Below are positions 11,796 through 23,393 of a stretch of DNA of 64,000 nucleotides, in pieces (within the stretch, counting starts at the first letter, position 1; each line of letters starts with the position of its first letter). The DNA lies in NCBI GenBank assembly GCA_963969395.1, contig OZ017796.1:12092501-12156500 (forward strand), in the 5' to 3' direction. Source of the stretch: Pseudoscleropodium purum (lineage: Eukaryota; Streptophyta; Bryopsida; Hypnales; Brachytheciaceae). Made by a program: the position numbers and the translations under genes. The notes under the pieces were generated by a model. That model worked only from the letters and a program-made list of their open reading frames with translations. It was not told where the DNA came from and did not search any database.

Positions 11796-12233
11796 CTGAA
11801 GCGCTTCGACGTCCATATTTTGCACGATAAACAGAGGTCTTCATGGCACTGTATAGTCCAACTAACTTTTCATTCATCCAATGTAAAATTTGAAATTAAA
11901 AAAGGTAACCTTCCTTTATGACCAAATTTATGAATTCTTGGTAAATGATATTTTTGTATAAAGATATGAGCTAAAATGTGCAAAATTCACGAAAGGATTG
12001 TGACGTTTAATATATGTGCCCAAATATTCATATTGCATTGTGTATAAAGCAATTGTAAGAAGGTAGTTGAATAAAAATTGTACTATTAAATTGAATTAGT
12101 TGACGTTTAATCACTTAGTAAACCGTTAAATGTCCAAGTCTTTACAAGTGTGTTTTGGCTATCGAAAAAGAGCATGGACTTATAGTTATCCCCAATGAAG
12201 CAAATTGTTCTTTTTTCAAAATCTAACGGTATA

Positions 12234-12435
12234 GATGTTTAACCCCTAAAGTTCTTTTCACTAAAAACACTTCAAAACTGCCATTAGTAGTGTAAATACC
12301 AAGTCTTAGAAAAAAAAATACTTTGGGGCATATGTAACCATAGGATCTTGTAGTAAATTAGTTGGAAAAGATGTGGAAAAAATTTTAGACAAATCCACCA
12401 TTTGGATTGTAAGATATTAGATATTGAGTGTTTCA
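12234..12435 (+). mobile_element. Truncated TTAA-family element
   Basis: It begins at ATTTAACCCCTAAAGTTC-type terminus sequence and matches the left 180 bp of the copy at 5547 (phrases near 'ctgccatt', 'gatcttgta' and 'gattgtaagatatta'). The rest of the element is missing. Confidence 0.5.
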
Positions 12436-12648
12436 TTTAAGGGGGCTACTTAATTATGTCTATTAATGAACAATTGGTAGGCTAACAAACCTAACTTAGT
12501 ATGTATTTTAATATTTGTTGCAATTGTTTTAGGAATATTATAACATAATACTATTATAATATTCTTATAAATGATATAGTACTAAATCATTTCAAAATCA
12601 ACAACATTTGAACACAATTTGTCAATCTTGTCTTCCATACTCTTTTAA

Positions 12649-12650
<2 letters not shown>

Positions 12651-12709
<59 letters not shown>

Positions 12710-12710
12710 T
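12651..12710. repeat. (AT)25 then (AC)4 microsatellite
   Basis: An uninterrupted AT dinucleotide run at 12651-12700 is followed by ACACACACAT. Confidence 0.95.
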
Positions 12711-14154
12711 ACATAAAATATATTAGATAAATCAACATGAACAAATCAATGAATATATATTTCATAGATCTATTCTTCATCAATCAAATAAGAGTGCATG
12801 TTCAAATATAGACAAAGATGTTTTCTCCATTTGTTCCCAAAAAATAAATAAACAAATAGAGAAAGATATGAAGTGAATGTTACTTGGAGAATTGGAAAGA
12901 AAGAAATCGAAGTACTCAATTGCATTTTATTAAATTGGAAAATTGCATGTGGATGGCATGAATTAATCTTCATAGATGCTAAACTCATACGAGTTGCATT
13001 TCAACATTTATAATTTATGCAATTGATTGAATTGAAATTTGAAAGTTCTTGTAATTACATTTTCAAATTTTCGATTCAATCATTCAAATTTGCAAGAGTG
13101 ATTTATGATAGATTTATAACTTTGAATGTGAAAGCATTGAATGCCTTTATGCGTTTGTTCATCAATATATTAATTTTAAATAAATAATATTTTTTTTGAT
13201 AACATATGCATAAACCATTGCATTAAAAAAAACAAAAAACTAAGAGCCAAGCCAAATAGGCTGGTCAAATGAAGAGAACAAGAGCCCTACAAGAAAGCAA
13301 AGGAAAAAAAAGAAAATATCAAAAGGATTCAAAGGAAGGGCAAGATGCATTCTTGCAAGACCATAGAATACATAATGATTTCAAAATCCAAACACAAATA
13401 TATTTTCTATTTCAGTGAGAGCCAAAAATGAAAAATGAATTACCTTGCTCTCAAAGATTGTACAATGTACACGTTATACAAAATGAACATATAACAGAAA
13501 GAGTAGAAGACATCGTTTATCATGATTGAAAACTGAAATGATTTTTTTTTTTTATGTAGAATATTTTAAGAAATGTAACAATGTATCTAATTATCATAGT
13601 AATTGGTAGAAATCTTTGTGCAATACATAGAAACATTTCATTCATGTGGAGTTTTTTCATTTATTTAGGATTAAAATTGAAGTATTATACTCTACAAAGT
13701 ACAAACCAAAAACAATACCATATACCTAAGTTCAAAGGTTTGCAATTGTTTCGTAAATTCATTTTGAAAAACTCAAACGAAGAAATATTTTATAATCAAT
13801 ATCTTGTTCATTTGAATCATTTCAAAATTCGAATTCCGAATTCAATTCCTATTTATAATAGAAATTATGTTTGTCAATTTTTTAGATCTTTAAACAATGA
13901 ACGCTCTTTTTTAAAATTAATATTTAAAAACATCTGAAATAAGAATATTGGAATTACCCTTCAAAATAAATATAGCACATGTATAAGTGTATAATGTATT
14001 CTACTCAACCAACTCAAGTAATGAATTTTTCTATGTTTTTAAGGAAAAATATAGCCATACATGATTTGAAAGTTAAAACATTGATTCTTTTTCTTTGTTT
14101 TCAAATCTAATCAAAATTTCATTAAAAATTATGAAAGACTCGATGTTCATTTGA

Positions 14155-14475
14155 CAGGGTTGACGAATTTCAACGTCTGCCCCAAAATAGCATCCGTTTT
14201 TCGGACGTTCGGACGTCTGGACGCATGGACACTAGCAGACGTAGCGTCCCGACCGCCGTCGGAAAGCGGACGGGCAGGGCGGGGCGGACAGTCCGACCGC
14301 CCGAGGCGGATGCCCAAATCGTGCGGACCAGATCAGTCCGCGCGTCGATCGGACGGCCGTAATCGGGCGGACGGACAGGCGGACGGGGGACAGGCAGACG
14401 CTGCGTCCGCCAGGACGTGAATGTCAGCGGACGCTGCGGACACAGCGTCCGCGTCCGGACGTCCTATCAACCCTA
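14155..14475 (-). mobile_element. hAT MITE of the CGGACG family, 321 bp
   Basis: Ends are CAGGGTTGAC and ATCAACCCTA, with a perfect 8-bp duplication TCATTTGA (14147-14154 and 14476-14483). Its left end is the inverted version of the giant element's right end, so it is reversed relative to that element, inside which it is nested. Non-coding and full of CGGACG motifs. Confidence 0.9.
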
Positions 14476-14483
14476 TCATTTGA

Positions 14484-14964
14484 AGATCGTGATGCACTTC
14501 TAATTAAAAAATCACAACCTTTCATTAAATATCATGAGGTTAAAATCCATTAAAGTATTATTCTAATTATGTATTGGGGCCTTTTTAAAAAATTTCATTT
14601 TCTTACAATGAAAAAGGAATTGATTATTTTTGCAAAACATTTGATTTCCTAATGAACTTTAAAAAAATCCCCACCATCTTCAGATCTTCTCAAAACCTAT
14701 TTAGAGGAATAATATAAGTAAATAATCCAAACATATTCAACTTAACCACATTCCCCTCATTCGTAAAACAATTTAGGGGAGAAAAGAAAAGGTTTAGGGT
14801 AATTAGGGTATAGGGTTTAGGATTTACATTTTTTCTTTTTTTAAAATGATAAATCAATTACATTGATCCTCATTTAGCAGTGATTATTAGGCTGTTTTTA
14901 AAAAAAATGTTACCGCTTTTTTTGAGTAATAATGGCCTCATAGGATGCTCCAATGGAGAGCTGA
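14484..14964. other. AT-rich spacer with telomere-like words
   Basis: No gene. The phrase around 14790-14825 contains several degenerate TTTAGGG units (telomere-like or telo-box). It precedes the array and start of the RING gene. Confidence 0.4.
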
Positions 14965-15145
14965 GCGGATGCCATCGACGGTTAGTGTTTAAGTGGGGCG
15001 GTTGGCGTCGGAAGGCGGACAGGGCGGGCGGACGGGGCGGACGGCGCATCCACTGCCGAAGCGGACGTCGTCGGTCCGGGCGGCGGACTCAAGGTTCGGG
15101 GCCGCTTCGCGCGGTCCGGGTCAAGTCCGGTGGCGGACAGCTATA
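14965..15145 (+). promoter_or_regulatory. CGGACG array upstream of the RING gene
   Basis: A GC-rich block with GGCGGACAGGGCGGGCGGAC-type repeats, ending in GCGGACAGCTATAAGG where TATAA (15140-15144) could be a TATA box. It lies about 215 bp before the start codon. Parallel position to the arrays before the other element genes supports a shared promoter module (inference). Confidence 0.6.
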
Positions 15146-17683
15146 AGGGTGGAGTGACTTTTCATTTTTTCTCACTTCAATTCTCCTTCGGTGCCAAGTT
15201 GGATGTGCTTCTATTGCTTTATGCGCTAGTTGCTCCTATAGGGTAGAGAGTTGAGGTCCTCTATCTTTTATTACTAGGTTACGGTTGATGCCATCACTTT
15301 TGACTATCACGTGAGATTTTTTTATTTACTTCAATTGGTTATTGAATCCAATTGACAATCATGAACGGCGAAGGTGATCGAAATATTGATGGGGGGACTT
15401 CGGGAAGCAAAGCCAAGAAAAAGAGCAAAGTGAAGGGGGCTACACATGACCTTCGGCTTGGCATTTTAAATGACCCTACAATTAAAGCAGAGAGCGAGTG
15501 GGAAGATGAAGATGCGGAGTATTGGACATCAAAAATGTACAGGACCTATGTTAAAATGTACCACATTGACAAGTTGTGGCTTCAAGAGTCACACAAGAGT
15601 GATACACGGGATTTTTGTTGTAAACCATGGACTTGCAACAACAAACATTTTGTCCATCGGTCTGCGGAGGTGTGGCGTATTCTATTCAGAAACAAGCCCA
15701 GAAGCAAAGGCTATATTAATTATAGCGTGGCGTGTATGGTTTACGCCGAACTTATATTAGAGCGCAAGATCGATTGGAGCATGTTTCCGACAACAACAGC
15801 TTGCCCACTTCTATTTGAAGCCAATCAAAAGGACATTCCTGACTTGTACAATTCAGAGGGAGAAACAGAAAAAGTATTAAAAATACTATAGAGGTGAAAA
15901 CGGATGGTGTGGAGAAAGCTTCAAATGTTGAAGAATTATGGTCTGTACAATCTCCAACAAAAGCAATCAATGAAAGCTCTTTGAAAAATGTGGAGAAAGA
16001 TGTAGAGGCGTAGGAGGGTGAAGTCTTTTCCACAGCTCCAACGCGTTTGACCATTACACTAAATGTTGCGGCACAAACGCAAACGGAGTTTGTAAACGAA
16101 GGCAATGTTTGCACGAAACGCGGGAAAACTTCAAAAAGTAAAGTAAATGAAGTCTTGATGGAGAAAGTGGCAAAAACTAATGCTACAATTGATAGTCTGA
16201 TAGCCAACAATTGTTTTGATAGTTTGGTCTACAAATCTTTGCCTATGCAGCAAGGCGCTGAATCTAGTCCAGTGTTAAGTTTAGAAAACAAAGTACATAC
16301 GCCTCGTAGACAAGGCGTGGAGTTTAATAATATATCCTCATTATGGAGGTCCGAGCGTAAAAAGCGGGCGGAGGAGTTTCCATATATAGCATCATTGCCG
16401 AGTCCTCTACATCGAACCTTGCAAGACATGTCCAATCCAAAACAATTGAAAAATCTTTTGAAACTCTTGGTTGAGTTCGATAACTTTCATGAAGAAATAG
16501 GCGGATCGTGTAACCCCGATGATGGTGCTACTGCTGTTCCAATGAGTCCACTTGTAGATCCAAAGAATGTTGGACATATACTTGATACAACTTTTAAGAT
16601 GACGATGTCAACTGAATTTTTATCGGAAATTGCTCCGTCTTTTATGAATTTGGCCAAGGAGTTTTCTTTAATGGTACCAAAGATGTTGAAAGGTGCTATA
16701 GCATTTCAGAATCTCACGAAGACTTTCGGACCACTTTTCGAAGAAAGAGATGCTCACATACTAGAATTGCTGGAATATTAGAAGAAAATTGCTGACCTTG
16801 GAGGAGTGGAAGCAAGGTGCAAAGTGTTGGAGTTCAAATTAAAGGCTTCGGAGAGTGTGGTTGAACATTTAAATCAACAATCATCGAGGCAAATGGAGGA
16901 GTTGATGAAGATGCGTAAACGGATTGCAGAATTACAAGGGACCCCCAAGAATCCGAGTGAGGTTGCAATCTTACCAGTGATTGTACTTGGAAACAGTCAA
17001 GAGACTCAAGAGAGTGAAGATAAGCTCTCTCTTCCTTTTGATAAGGCCGAAGCAAGCGACAACCCTACCATTGTGAATGTACAAGAAAGTCACGACATGA
17101 GCATGTTAAAAGCGACACAACAACCATCAATGGAAAAGCATTCATCCGTTTACGTGAATGCGGAGACGCAAACGGAGAGTTGTGACTTTGAAGAGTTGAA
17201 GCATAAATTGGAGGAGGCAATTGAAGCAAAAGAAATTGTTGAATCCGAGTTGAATCGATTGCAATTGTGCTTGGATTTGGAGAAGTTTATGCCATCTAGC
17301 GGCTTGGAGTCTCGATGGTTAGCATGGGTACAAAGACTCCAAGACAGACCCTCTGTAGTATTTCGAGCAATGGCAGGTCTTCAAACATTGGCAATGGAGT
17401 CGAATGAAATTGCGATGCCATTCAAAGCTCTTTGAGTTGGTTCAAGACTATGTTTGACCAACATCCTTCTAAGAGATATACGGAGATCACATATTGGGGA
17501 GACATGGATGCCATGTTTGAGTGGTTAAACCACGCAAAGAAGGACCAAGCTCCACCCATCAATTGGGCCTTGGAAGTAGAGGAAGGATGGGTCTCTTACA
17601 ACACACTTTCAACACACATCAATGTGAAAGACAAGCGAGTGGTGCATGCTTGTGATCTAGTCTCTTCAATCTTGGATGGTTGT

Positions 17684-17806
17684 TGTAGCCTTTGCCAAGG
17701 CTTCTTCGGACCGGAAGGTGCGGTAACCATGGGCCAATGTCGCCACACTTTTCATGTCATTTGCATTGTAAAAGCATCACTCATTCGTTCAGTGTGTGCC
17801 GAGTGT
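17684..17806 (+). other. RING-H2 finger of the cargo protein
   Basis: The motif runs CSLC ... CRHTFHVIC ... CAEC, with spacing 2-14-1-2-2-10-2 between the eight Cys/His ligands. This matches the C3H2C3 RING-H2 class of E3 ubiquitin ligases. No ligand is lost although the gene around it is broken. Confidence 0.85.
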
Positions 17807-18247
17807 CGTAGTCCATTGAGTACTAGGTTCTATGAAATGTTTGGTATCTTGGAAGCTATGCCTCCATGCCACGAGTACAATCGTTGGAATCTTCCTCTTG
17901 ATCAAGCGCCGTACAAATTCCAAAATTATCAACATTGGGGGAAGCCAATCCGGTGGAATGCAAATGAACAGAGGCATGATTTGTACGAGAAATCTCAGCA
18001 ACCATTGGATTTGGATGTGTGGATGACTCACAATAGAGAGGTGGAATTGCGGGCTCGAGGAATCGTAGATGACGCGGCCCGTGAAATGTTTTGTCGCAAT
18101 ATGGGGGGACATTGGAGCTTGCAATACGAAAAGTTCTTTCGTTTTCCAGATAAAAAAGTGGAGAGAGGACCAGAAGACAGTTGGGTGGAGGTGAACCATT
18201 GAAAAGAGTTCGATGAGCAGTATAAGGCATACGACCACACCCTCATA

Positions 18248-18537
18248 CAAGGTTGACGAATCTCTACGTCCGTCCCAAAATAGTGTCTGTAACCCGGAGG
18301 TCTGGATGCACGGACACCAGCGGACGCAGCGTCCCTCCCGCCGTCGGAAGGCGGACGGACGGGGCGAACGGCTTAAGGCGGATGCCCAGATCGTGCGGAC
18401 CACATCAGTCCACGTGTCGATCGGACGGCTGTACCAGGGCGGACGGGGCGGTCCCGGCGGACGTTGCGTCCGCCGACCGCGAATGTCAGCGGATGCTGCG
18501 GGCACAGCGTCCACGTCCGGACGTCTTGTCAACCCTG
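18248..18537 (-). mobile_element. hAT MITE inserted in the RING gene, 290 bp
   Basis: Ends are CAAGGTTGAC and GTCAACCCTG. Target duplications CCCTCATA (18240-18247) and CCCTCGTA (18538-18545) agree at 7 of 8 positions. It is reversed relative to the giant element. It interrupts the RING gene exactly between codons. Confidence 0.85.
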
Positions 18538-18611
18538 CCCTCGTAGGTAGGGCCCTTCTATTGTCAAAGTTGGAAGAGGCTGCAAAAGTTCGTGTTGTCT
18601 ACAATACAATT

Positions 18612-18878
18612 CAGGGTTGACAGGACGTCCGGATGCGGACGCTGTGTCCACAGCATTCGCTGACATTCGCGGGCGCCATCCGCCCCGTCCGCCCCATCCG
18701 CCCGGTTACGGCCGTCCGATCAACACGCGGACTGATTTGGTCCGCATGATCTGGACGTCCACCCCGTCCGTCCGCCTTCCGACGGCGGGAGGGACGCTAC
18801 GTCCGCTGGCGTCCATGAGGACGGACGTCCGGGTTATAGACGCTTTTTTCGGGCGAACGTAGAGATTCGTCAACCCTG
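18612..18878 (+). mobile_element. Second hAT MITE inserted in the RING gene, 267 bp
   Basis: Ends are CAGGGTTGAC and GTCAACCCTG. Candidate duplications ATACAATT (18604-18611) and ATATAAAT (18879-18886) agree at 6 of 8 positions. It is oriented opposite to the MITE 74 bp upstream. The coding frame of the RING gene continues after it. Confidence 0.8.
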
Positions 18879-19594
18879 ATATAAATAGACAAACAAACAC
18901 AGGACATTCATCTGTAGATGTGGCAGCAGCATTTAATAGGCGCATTGGCGATATTATAGGGCATTGGAAGGCTTTCCTATTGGATGGAGACTGCCTCACA
19001 GCATGGCAAGGGAAAAGAGATGATGATGTGGAGAGCAACTTGAAAACCTTGAAGGCAGACAAAGTCGATTTATCATCGAAAAGAAAACAAAAAGGAAGCG
19101 TGAAGAGGACGATGACTTCTCTCTGGAAACCAAAAAACAATTTCATAAGGTGGACATTGAAGTTCAATCTAGAGGGTGAATAGTCCATGCAAGTCAACAA
19201 CGATCAACTCGTCAATCATCTGCTAAACTCCTCAATACAACAGATTTTCCTTTTGTTTTGGGAGAAGGTAGTAGTCCATCCGGTAGAAAGTAGGATTTAA
19301 GGAGAATTTTGTTTTTTAAAAACAATGGTCCTTTCATTGTTTAAAAACAAAAAAGAATGTGAAAGATTTAGATCTTAAAAAGATCGTATAGGATTCAATA
19401 GTGATATTGGAACTATGTTTTCATGTATTTTGTTTATACATATATATTTATATATAAAGATGCTATATTTTCATTTGCGTATAAAAATATTTTTATATGT
19501 ACATCTTATTTTACGTGGATGCATTCATTTGTGATTGTATAACTTTCAAATTACATAACAATATAAAATTTTCTAATGACTAATGGCAATGCAA

Positions 19595-19730
19595 AGTCCG
19601 CCCCGTCTGCCCTGTCCATCCGCCTCGTCTGGTCTGTCCTCCCGCCCGACCCGTTCGTCCCGTCCGACCCATCCGCCCGCCCCGTCCGACCTGTCCGCCC
19701 ATCCGCTTCAGCCCTGTCCGCGCCATTGGT
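19595..19730 (+). promoter_or_regulatory. CGTCCG/CCGCCC array upstream of the transposase gene
   Basis: A GC-rich block made of 'CCCGTCCG', 'CTGTCCGCCC' and similar units. It is followed by telo-box-like AAACCCTAA and GAACCCTAA (19744-19768) and a possible TATA box ATTATAAATG (19781-19790), then the transposase start at 20037. The 300 bp before the array (19294-19594) are AT-rich and hold no gene. A promoter role is inferred from position. Confidence 0.6.
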
Positions 19731-20036
19731 TGTTTTTTAATGTAAACCCTAAAAAATGAACCCTAAATTTTCTGGAGGGGATTATAAATGTTAGAAGAGA
19801 AGCTTTTGTATTCACTCTCGAAAAACCGAACACTAAGATTTTCAAGGGCTATGAGCTTCAATTTATTGTGTCTTTTGCTTGGTAATGCATAATTCAGTGG
19901 ACGGGGGGGCTTTGATTTTCAAAGCTTTGTGTGACTAATTTCATTGATATTGTATACATTGTCACGTTGTAGGTTTCAAATTTAAAACAGTCTATTGGTT
20001 TCATTTGAAATTGAGGTAAAATATACACTTGTCAAT

Positions 20037-23000
20037 ATGGGGGCCAAACTGACGGGGGATTTTTCTCCTTGGTATAGTGTGCCATAGGATGGTAAAGTAG
20101 AATGTAGGCTTTGCAAGGCGGTCATGGCAAGGAAGCTCGGCCGTATGTTGAGCCACTTAGGCTATCCTGGGCCTGCAGGTATACGTGATAAAGAGGTGAG
20201 CGTTTGTCTACGATTACCAATGGCAGTTTGAGATTTATTTCGGCATTGCGAAGGAGTTTTTCCAAAACGCGTTGTAATGGACAATGTGGATGGCAACCCT
20301 GGCCCTTCAAATGTTCAAGAGTTTTCGACCGGAAAGGCTGTGTCGTATTCTGACCACGAAGACTCTTGTCCAGCGTCCAAAGAATTAGTATCAATGGTAT
20401 GTGCCACAACTGAAGTGACTTTGAGTACTAAAACTTCTAGTGAACGTGAAACCCTGAGGGCATCAAGTTCTAGGCCTCAGACGCAAGGCAGCTTAGTGAA
20501 TGGGTTTGAAGAAGGTCATAGATGCAAATTACATTCAGTATGGGCAAATTTTTTTTATTCGGCAAACATATCATTTTCCGTGGCTCGAAATCCAACTTTT
20601 AAAGAAGTAGTGAAGAAAACAGCTATGTTCGGTAGGCCATACATTCCTCCCTCATACCACGACCTTCGGTACAAATTGTTAAATGAGGCGAAGACCAACA
20701 TTCAGACACAGTTGAATGCACAGACCGAAGATAGCATTCGAAAATTTGGAGCAACATTGTCCACTGATGGATGGAACTCAGTGACTAATCGACCTCTCAT
20801 CAATGCCATGCTTGTATCATTCGCAGGTGAAGAATTTCTTGGATCTGTGGATAGAAGTGGTTGTGAAAAAAATGCGGAGTATTTGGCAACTATGTTGGAA
20901 AAGTTCATTGAACAAATGGGGTCCAAGAATGTCGTGTTAATAACTACGGATAATGCTCCCGTAAATCCGTCCGCATGGGATGTAATATCTACAAAATATT
21001 CTCATATTTTTTACCAAGGGTGCGTGGTACATGCATTGAATTTGTTGTAGAAGGATTGGGCTGCACAGAAATGGATTGCTTCCAAATTGGATAAAGAAGT
21101 TCTTGTAGCTAAATTTATCAAGAAGAGACATATGCCGCTAGCTCTATTGCGAAAGTATTCGCCAAATCTTGGTCTCTTGATGCCTGGGGATACAAGGTTC
21201 GCCTCTAAATTTATCATGATGAAGTGTTTGACAAAATTGAGAGGAGCATTGCAACAAACGGTGGTAGATCCGCAATGGGTTGAGTATGTACATACTCTCA
21301 AGAAGAAACGTGGAGTCAAAGTCCAACCAAAAGACTTGGCCTTAGCGGTGAAGAAAATTGTTCTTGATGACCATTTTTGGAATCGGTCCATCAATTATGT
21401 GGAGATGGTTGAACCAATCATATATGCACTCCGCGATTTGGATTCAAAATCACCATGCATAGGGAAGGTGTTGCATATCATGAGGAAGTTAGAGAAGCAT
21501 GTGAACAGATTACAAAGTCCACCATGTTGTTTGCTAGAAGAACTTGCAATTCCATTGGTATAGTCTTTTTATGCCCGAAGAAGAATGGTGAACAACGATC
21601 TCCAATCAGCCGCAGCTCTTTTGAATCCATACCTTCTTCATAACAAAGAGCTAGTGGATGACGCAGATGCAATATCAGGATGTAAGAAAGTTTTGGAAAG
21701 AATATGTAAACCGGATGAATATGCAGTAGTGGTGAAGGAATTTGTGGCTTTTCGACACAAGGAACCTCCATTCCACAATATGTTGAATCTCAGAGAACAA
21801 ATGTTGTCCGCGCATGCTTGGTGGGATTTTGAAGGTGCATGTGGCAAGTTTATAGCTCCATTAGCGAAGAGGATATTGGCTCAACCGGTGTCATCATCTT
21901 CATGTGAACGGAATTGGAGCAACTATTCTTTTGTTCACAACAAATCTCGAAATAAATTGAAGCCGAAGAGAGCAGCGGATTTGGTGTATGTGTATACCAA
22001 TTCCAAAGTATTAAACACATCGAAGGAAAAAAATTTTAAAAAATGGTATAATGATAATGTGGATCCAATGGAATCAGAAGATTCAGATAGGCCGACATTA
22101 GAAGACGATGATGACGATGATTTGGAAAGAGCCCTTTCAGCTGTAGATGGCGGGAATGACTTCAATCGTGCGACAGCGTGGGAAAATGAAGACGTTATGC
22201 AAGACTTTCCCAATTTGGTGAATGATACGCATGATTATCATCTAAACCGCAAGGATGTTGTTCCCGACAATGCAAACAATGCATATACCTTTTATGAAGA
22301 CGAGGACAATGTAGAGGTACAGGAGAATCTACCTTCTTTAACTGCATATTGCAATGGAATGGGATTCTTGAATAGCGAAAACATTCTATCGGAAAAGGCA
22401 AACGCTATTGCCAAAGAGGTGAAAATCAATGAGAATGCTATTGGTGATGATGGGAGAAATGAAGAAGTTTTAATTTCTCAATCTCCATCTGTGGCATTAA
22501 ATGTAGTGCAAGGAAACGACAGAAGAGAAGATGCGGTCATGGAGGTGGACGTTCCAAAAGATGTGGGCAACAATAGTGGTGATGAGGGGGAACCAAATAT
22601 TGCGGTACAGAAAAATAGTGATTCAGTTGGGATGGCAGTCACAAATTCGGCAACTGTGAAGAGTGATAAAGGAAAAGAACCAATGAAGTCAATTTTTGAA
22701 GTACTGAGATCTAGTGCTCTTCCACCAATACCGATGAAGTCTGTTAGCACACGATTGAATGATTCTCAAAGCTTTGGATATGGAAAACGCCTAATGAACA
22801 TTTCCAAAGAAATTTCTACAGGCGGTAATCTACGGAAAGTAACATCATCACCTACAAGCCTAAGTGATACGGATAGTGATCGGATGCCATTGGCATCTTT
22901 GCGTGCTCGCATTTTAGGAAAAGGAATGGCGCAAGAACCCATCAAATCAACAAACGGCACTCTATTACTTCAAAAGAAAGCCAAAGTGGAGATAACCGTT

Positions 23001-23393
23001 CATAGACATGTCGACCCTACATCGAAATTGATGGTTTAAGAATCGAGTAATGTGAAAGCGAAAAGAGAAATGCAACCTTTTGCTATCTCTCCAGTGAAGA
23101 ATAGGACCCCTCTTGATGAAAATGTTGCTACTTTGTCAAATAGAAAATAAAAAAAGGTTCCTATTCAAAAAGCCTTTAATCGTTTTGTCAAAGTAAAAAA
23201 AGAAAAATTAAATTCGAAAGAAGGGAGTAAACCTACTTCGAGAGAAGACTTGAAGGAGACAACGATACTTGATTCGAACAATGAAAATGACTCCGACAAT
23301 GAAAATGACTCCGATAATGATGATTTTGAATGGAGAGCTGCAAGAGAGAGTAGTAGAGCTGAGGTTAAAGAAGATGTGGATTGGCGTCCATAG
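20037..23393 (+). pseudogene. hAT transposase with BED-like finger and DUF659 region, broken by stops
   Basis: From ATG 20037 a single frame runs to TAG 23391-23393 (1,118 codons) with no frameshift but six internal stops: TAG 20085, TGA 20229, TAG 21048, TAG 21561, TAA 23037, TAA 23148. The N terminus has a BED-type finger start (ECRLC, then a downstream His/Cys). A DUF659-type core follows with catalytic Asp in LSTDGWNS (about 20765) and ITTDNAP (about 20945). The hAT C-terminal region has SCERNWSNYSF (catalytic Glu, about 21905) and KSRNKLKPKRAADLVYVY, the dimerisation motif. All three acidic residues remain. Beyond it lies an unusual tail of about 450 residues rich in Asp, Glu, Ser and Asn. 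The enzyme would bind the element's ends and cut and paste it. Some stops could fall in unrecognised introns, but six make a dead copy likely. Confidence 0.85.

Larger units (their letters stand above)
11796..14146. other. AT-rich centre of the giant element
   Basis: No gene is supported. It holds a fragment of the TTAA family at 12234-12435 (terminus TTTAACCCCTAAAG) and a microsatellite at 12651-12710. A 118-codon frame at 13581-13937 is AT-driven and unrecognised. Confidence 0.4.
15361..19293 (+). pseudogene. Broken cargo gene: large coiled-coil RING-H2 protein
   Basis: Start ATG 15361. Order: basic segment (SKAKKKSKVK); the domain shared with the minus-strand cargo gene (about 15530-15780); coiled-coil-like heptads (about 16800-16950 and 17180-17290); a repeated motif 'V.A.TQTE' (near 16060 and 17155); a RING-H2 finger at 17684-17806 (C-x2-C-x14-C-x-H-x2-H-x2-C-x10-C-x2-C, all eight ligands present); and a Lys-rich, acidic C terminus. 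Breaks: a frameshift in an A-rich stretch near 15870-15885, TAG 16011, TAG 16779, a frameshift near 17430, TGA 18200, and two MITEs (18248-18537, 18612-18878). Removing each MITE with one duplication copy leaves the frame open through 18247, 18546-18611 and 18887 onward. The C-terminal frame near 19090-19293 is uncertain. RING-H2 proteins are usually ubiquitin ligases; that role is inferred. Original length would be about 1,100 residues. Confidence 0.7.

Noticed and set aside
13581..13937. 118-codon plus-strand frame rich in Ile, Phe, Asn and Lys
   Set aside because: Composition follows AT-rich DNA, no domain or neighbour support, and no array or promoter signal as seen for the real genes of the element.
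14790..14825. TTTAGGG-like units
   Set aside because: Only a few degenerate copies; too little for an interstitial telomere array. A telo-box role is possible but unsupported.
17789..18532. 247-codon minus-strand frame opposite the RING gene
   Set aside because: Shadow of the RING coding region and the GC-rich MITE, where stop codons are rare.
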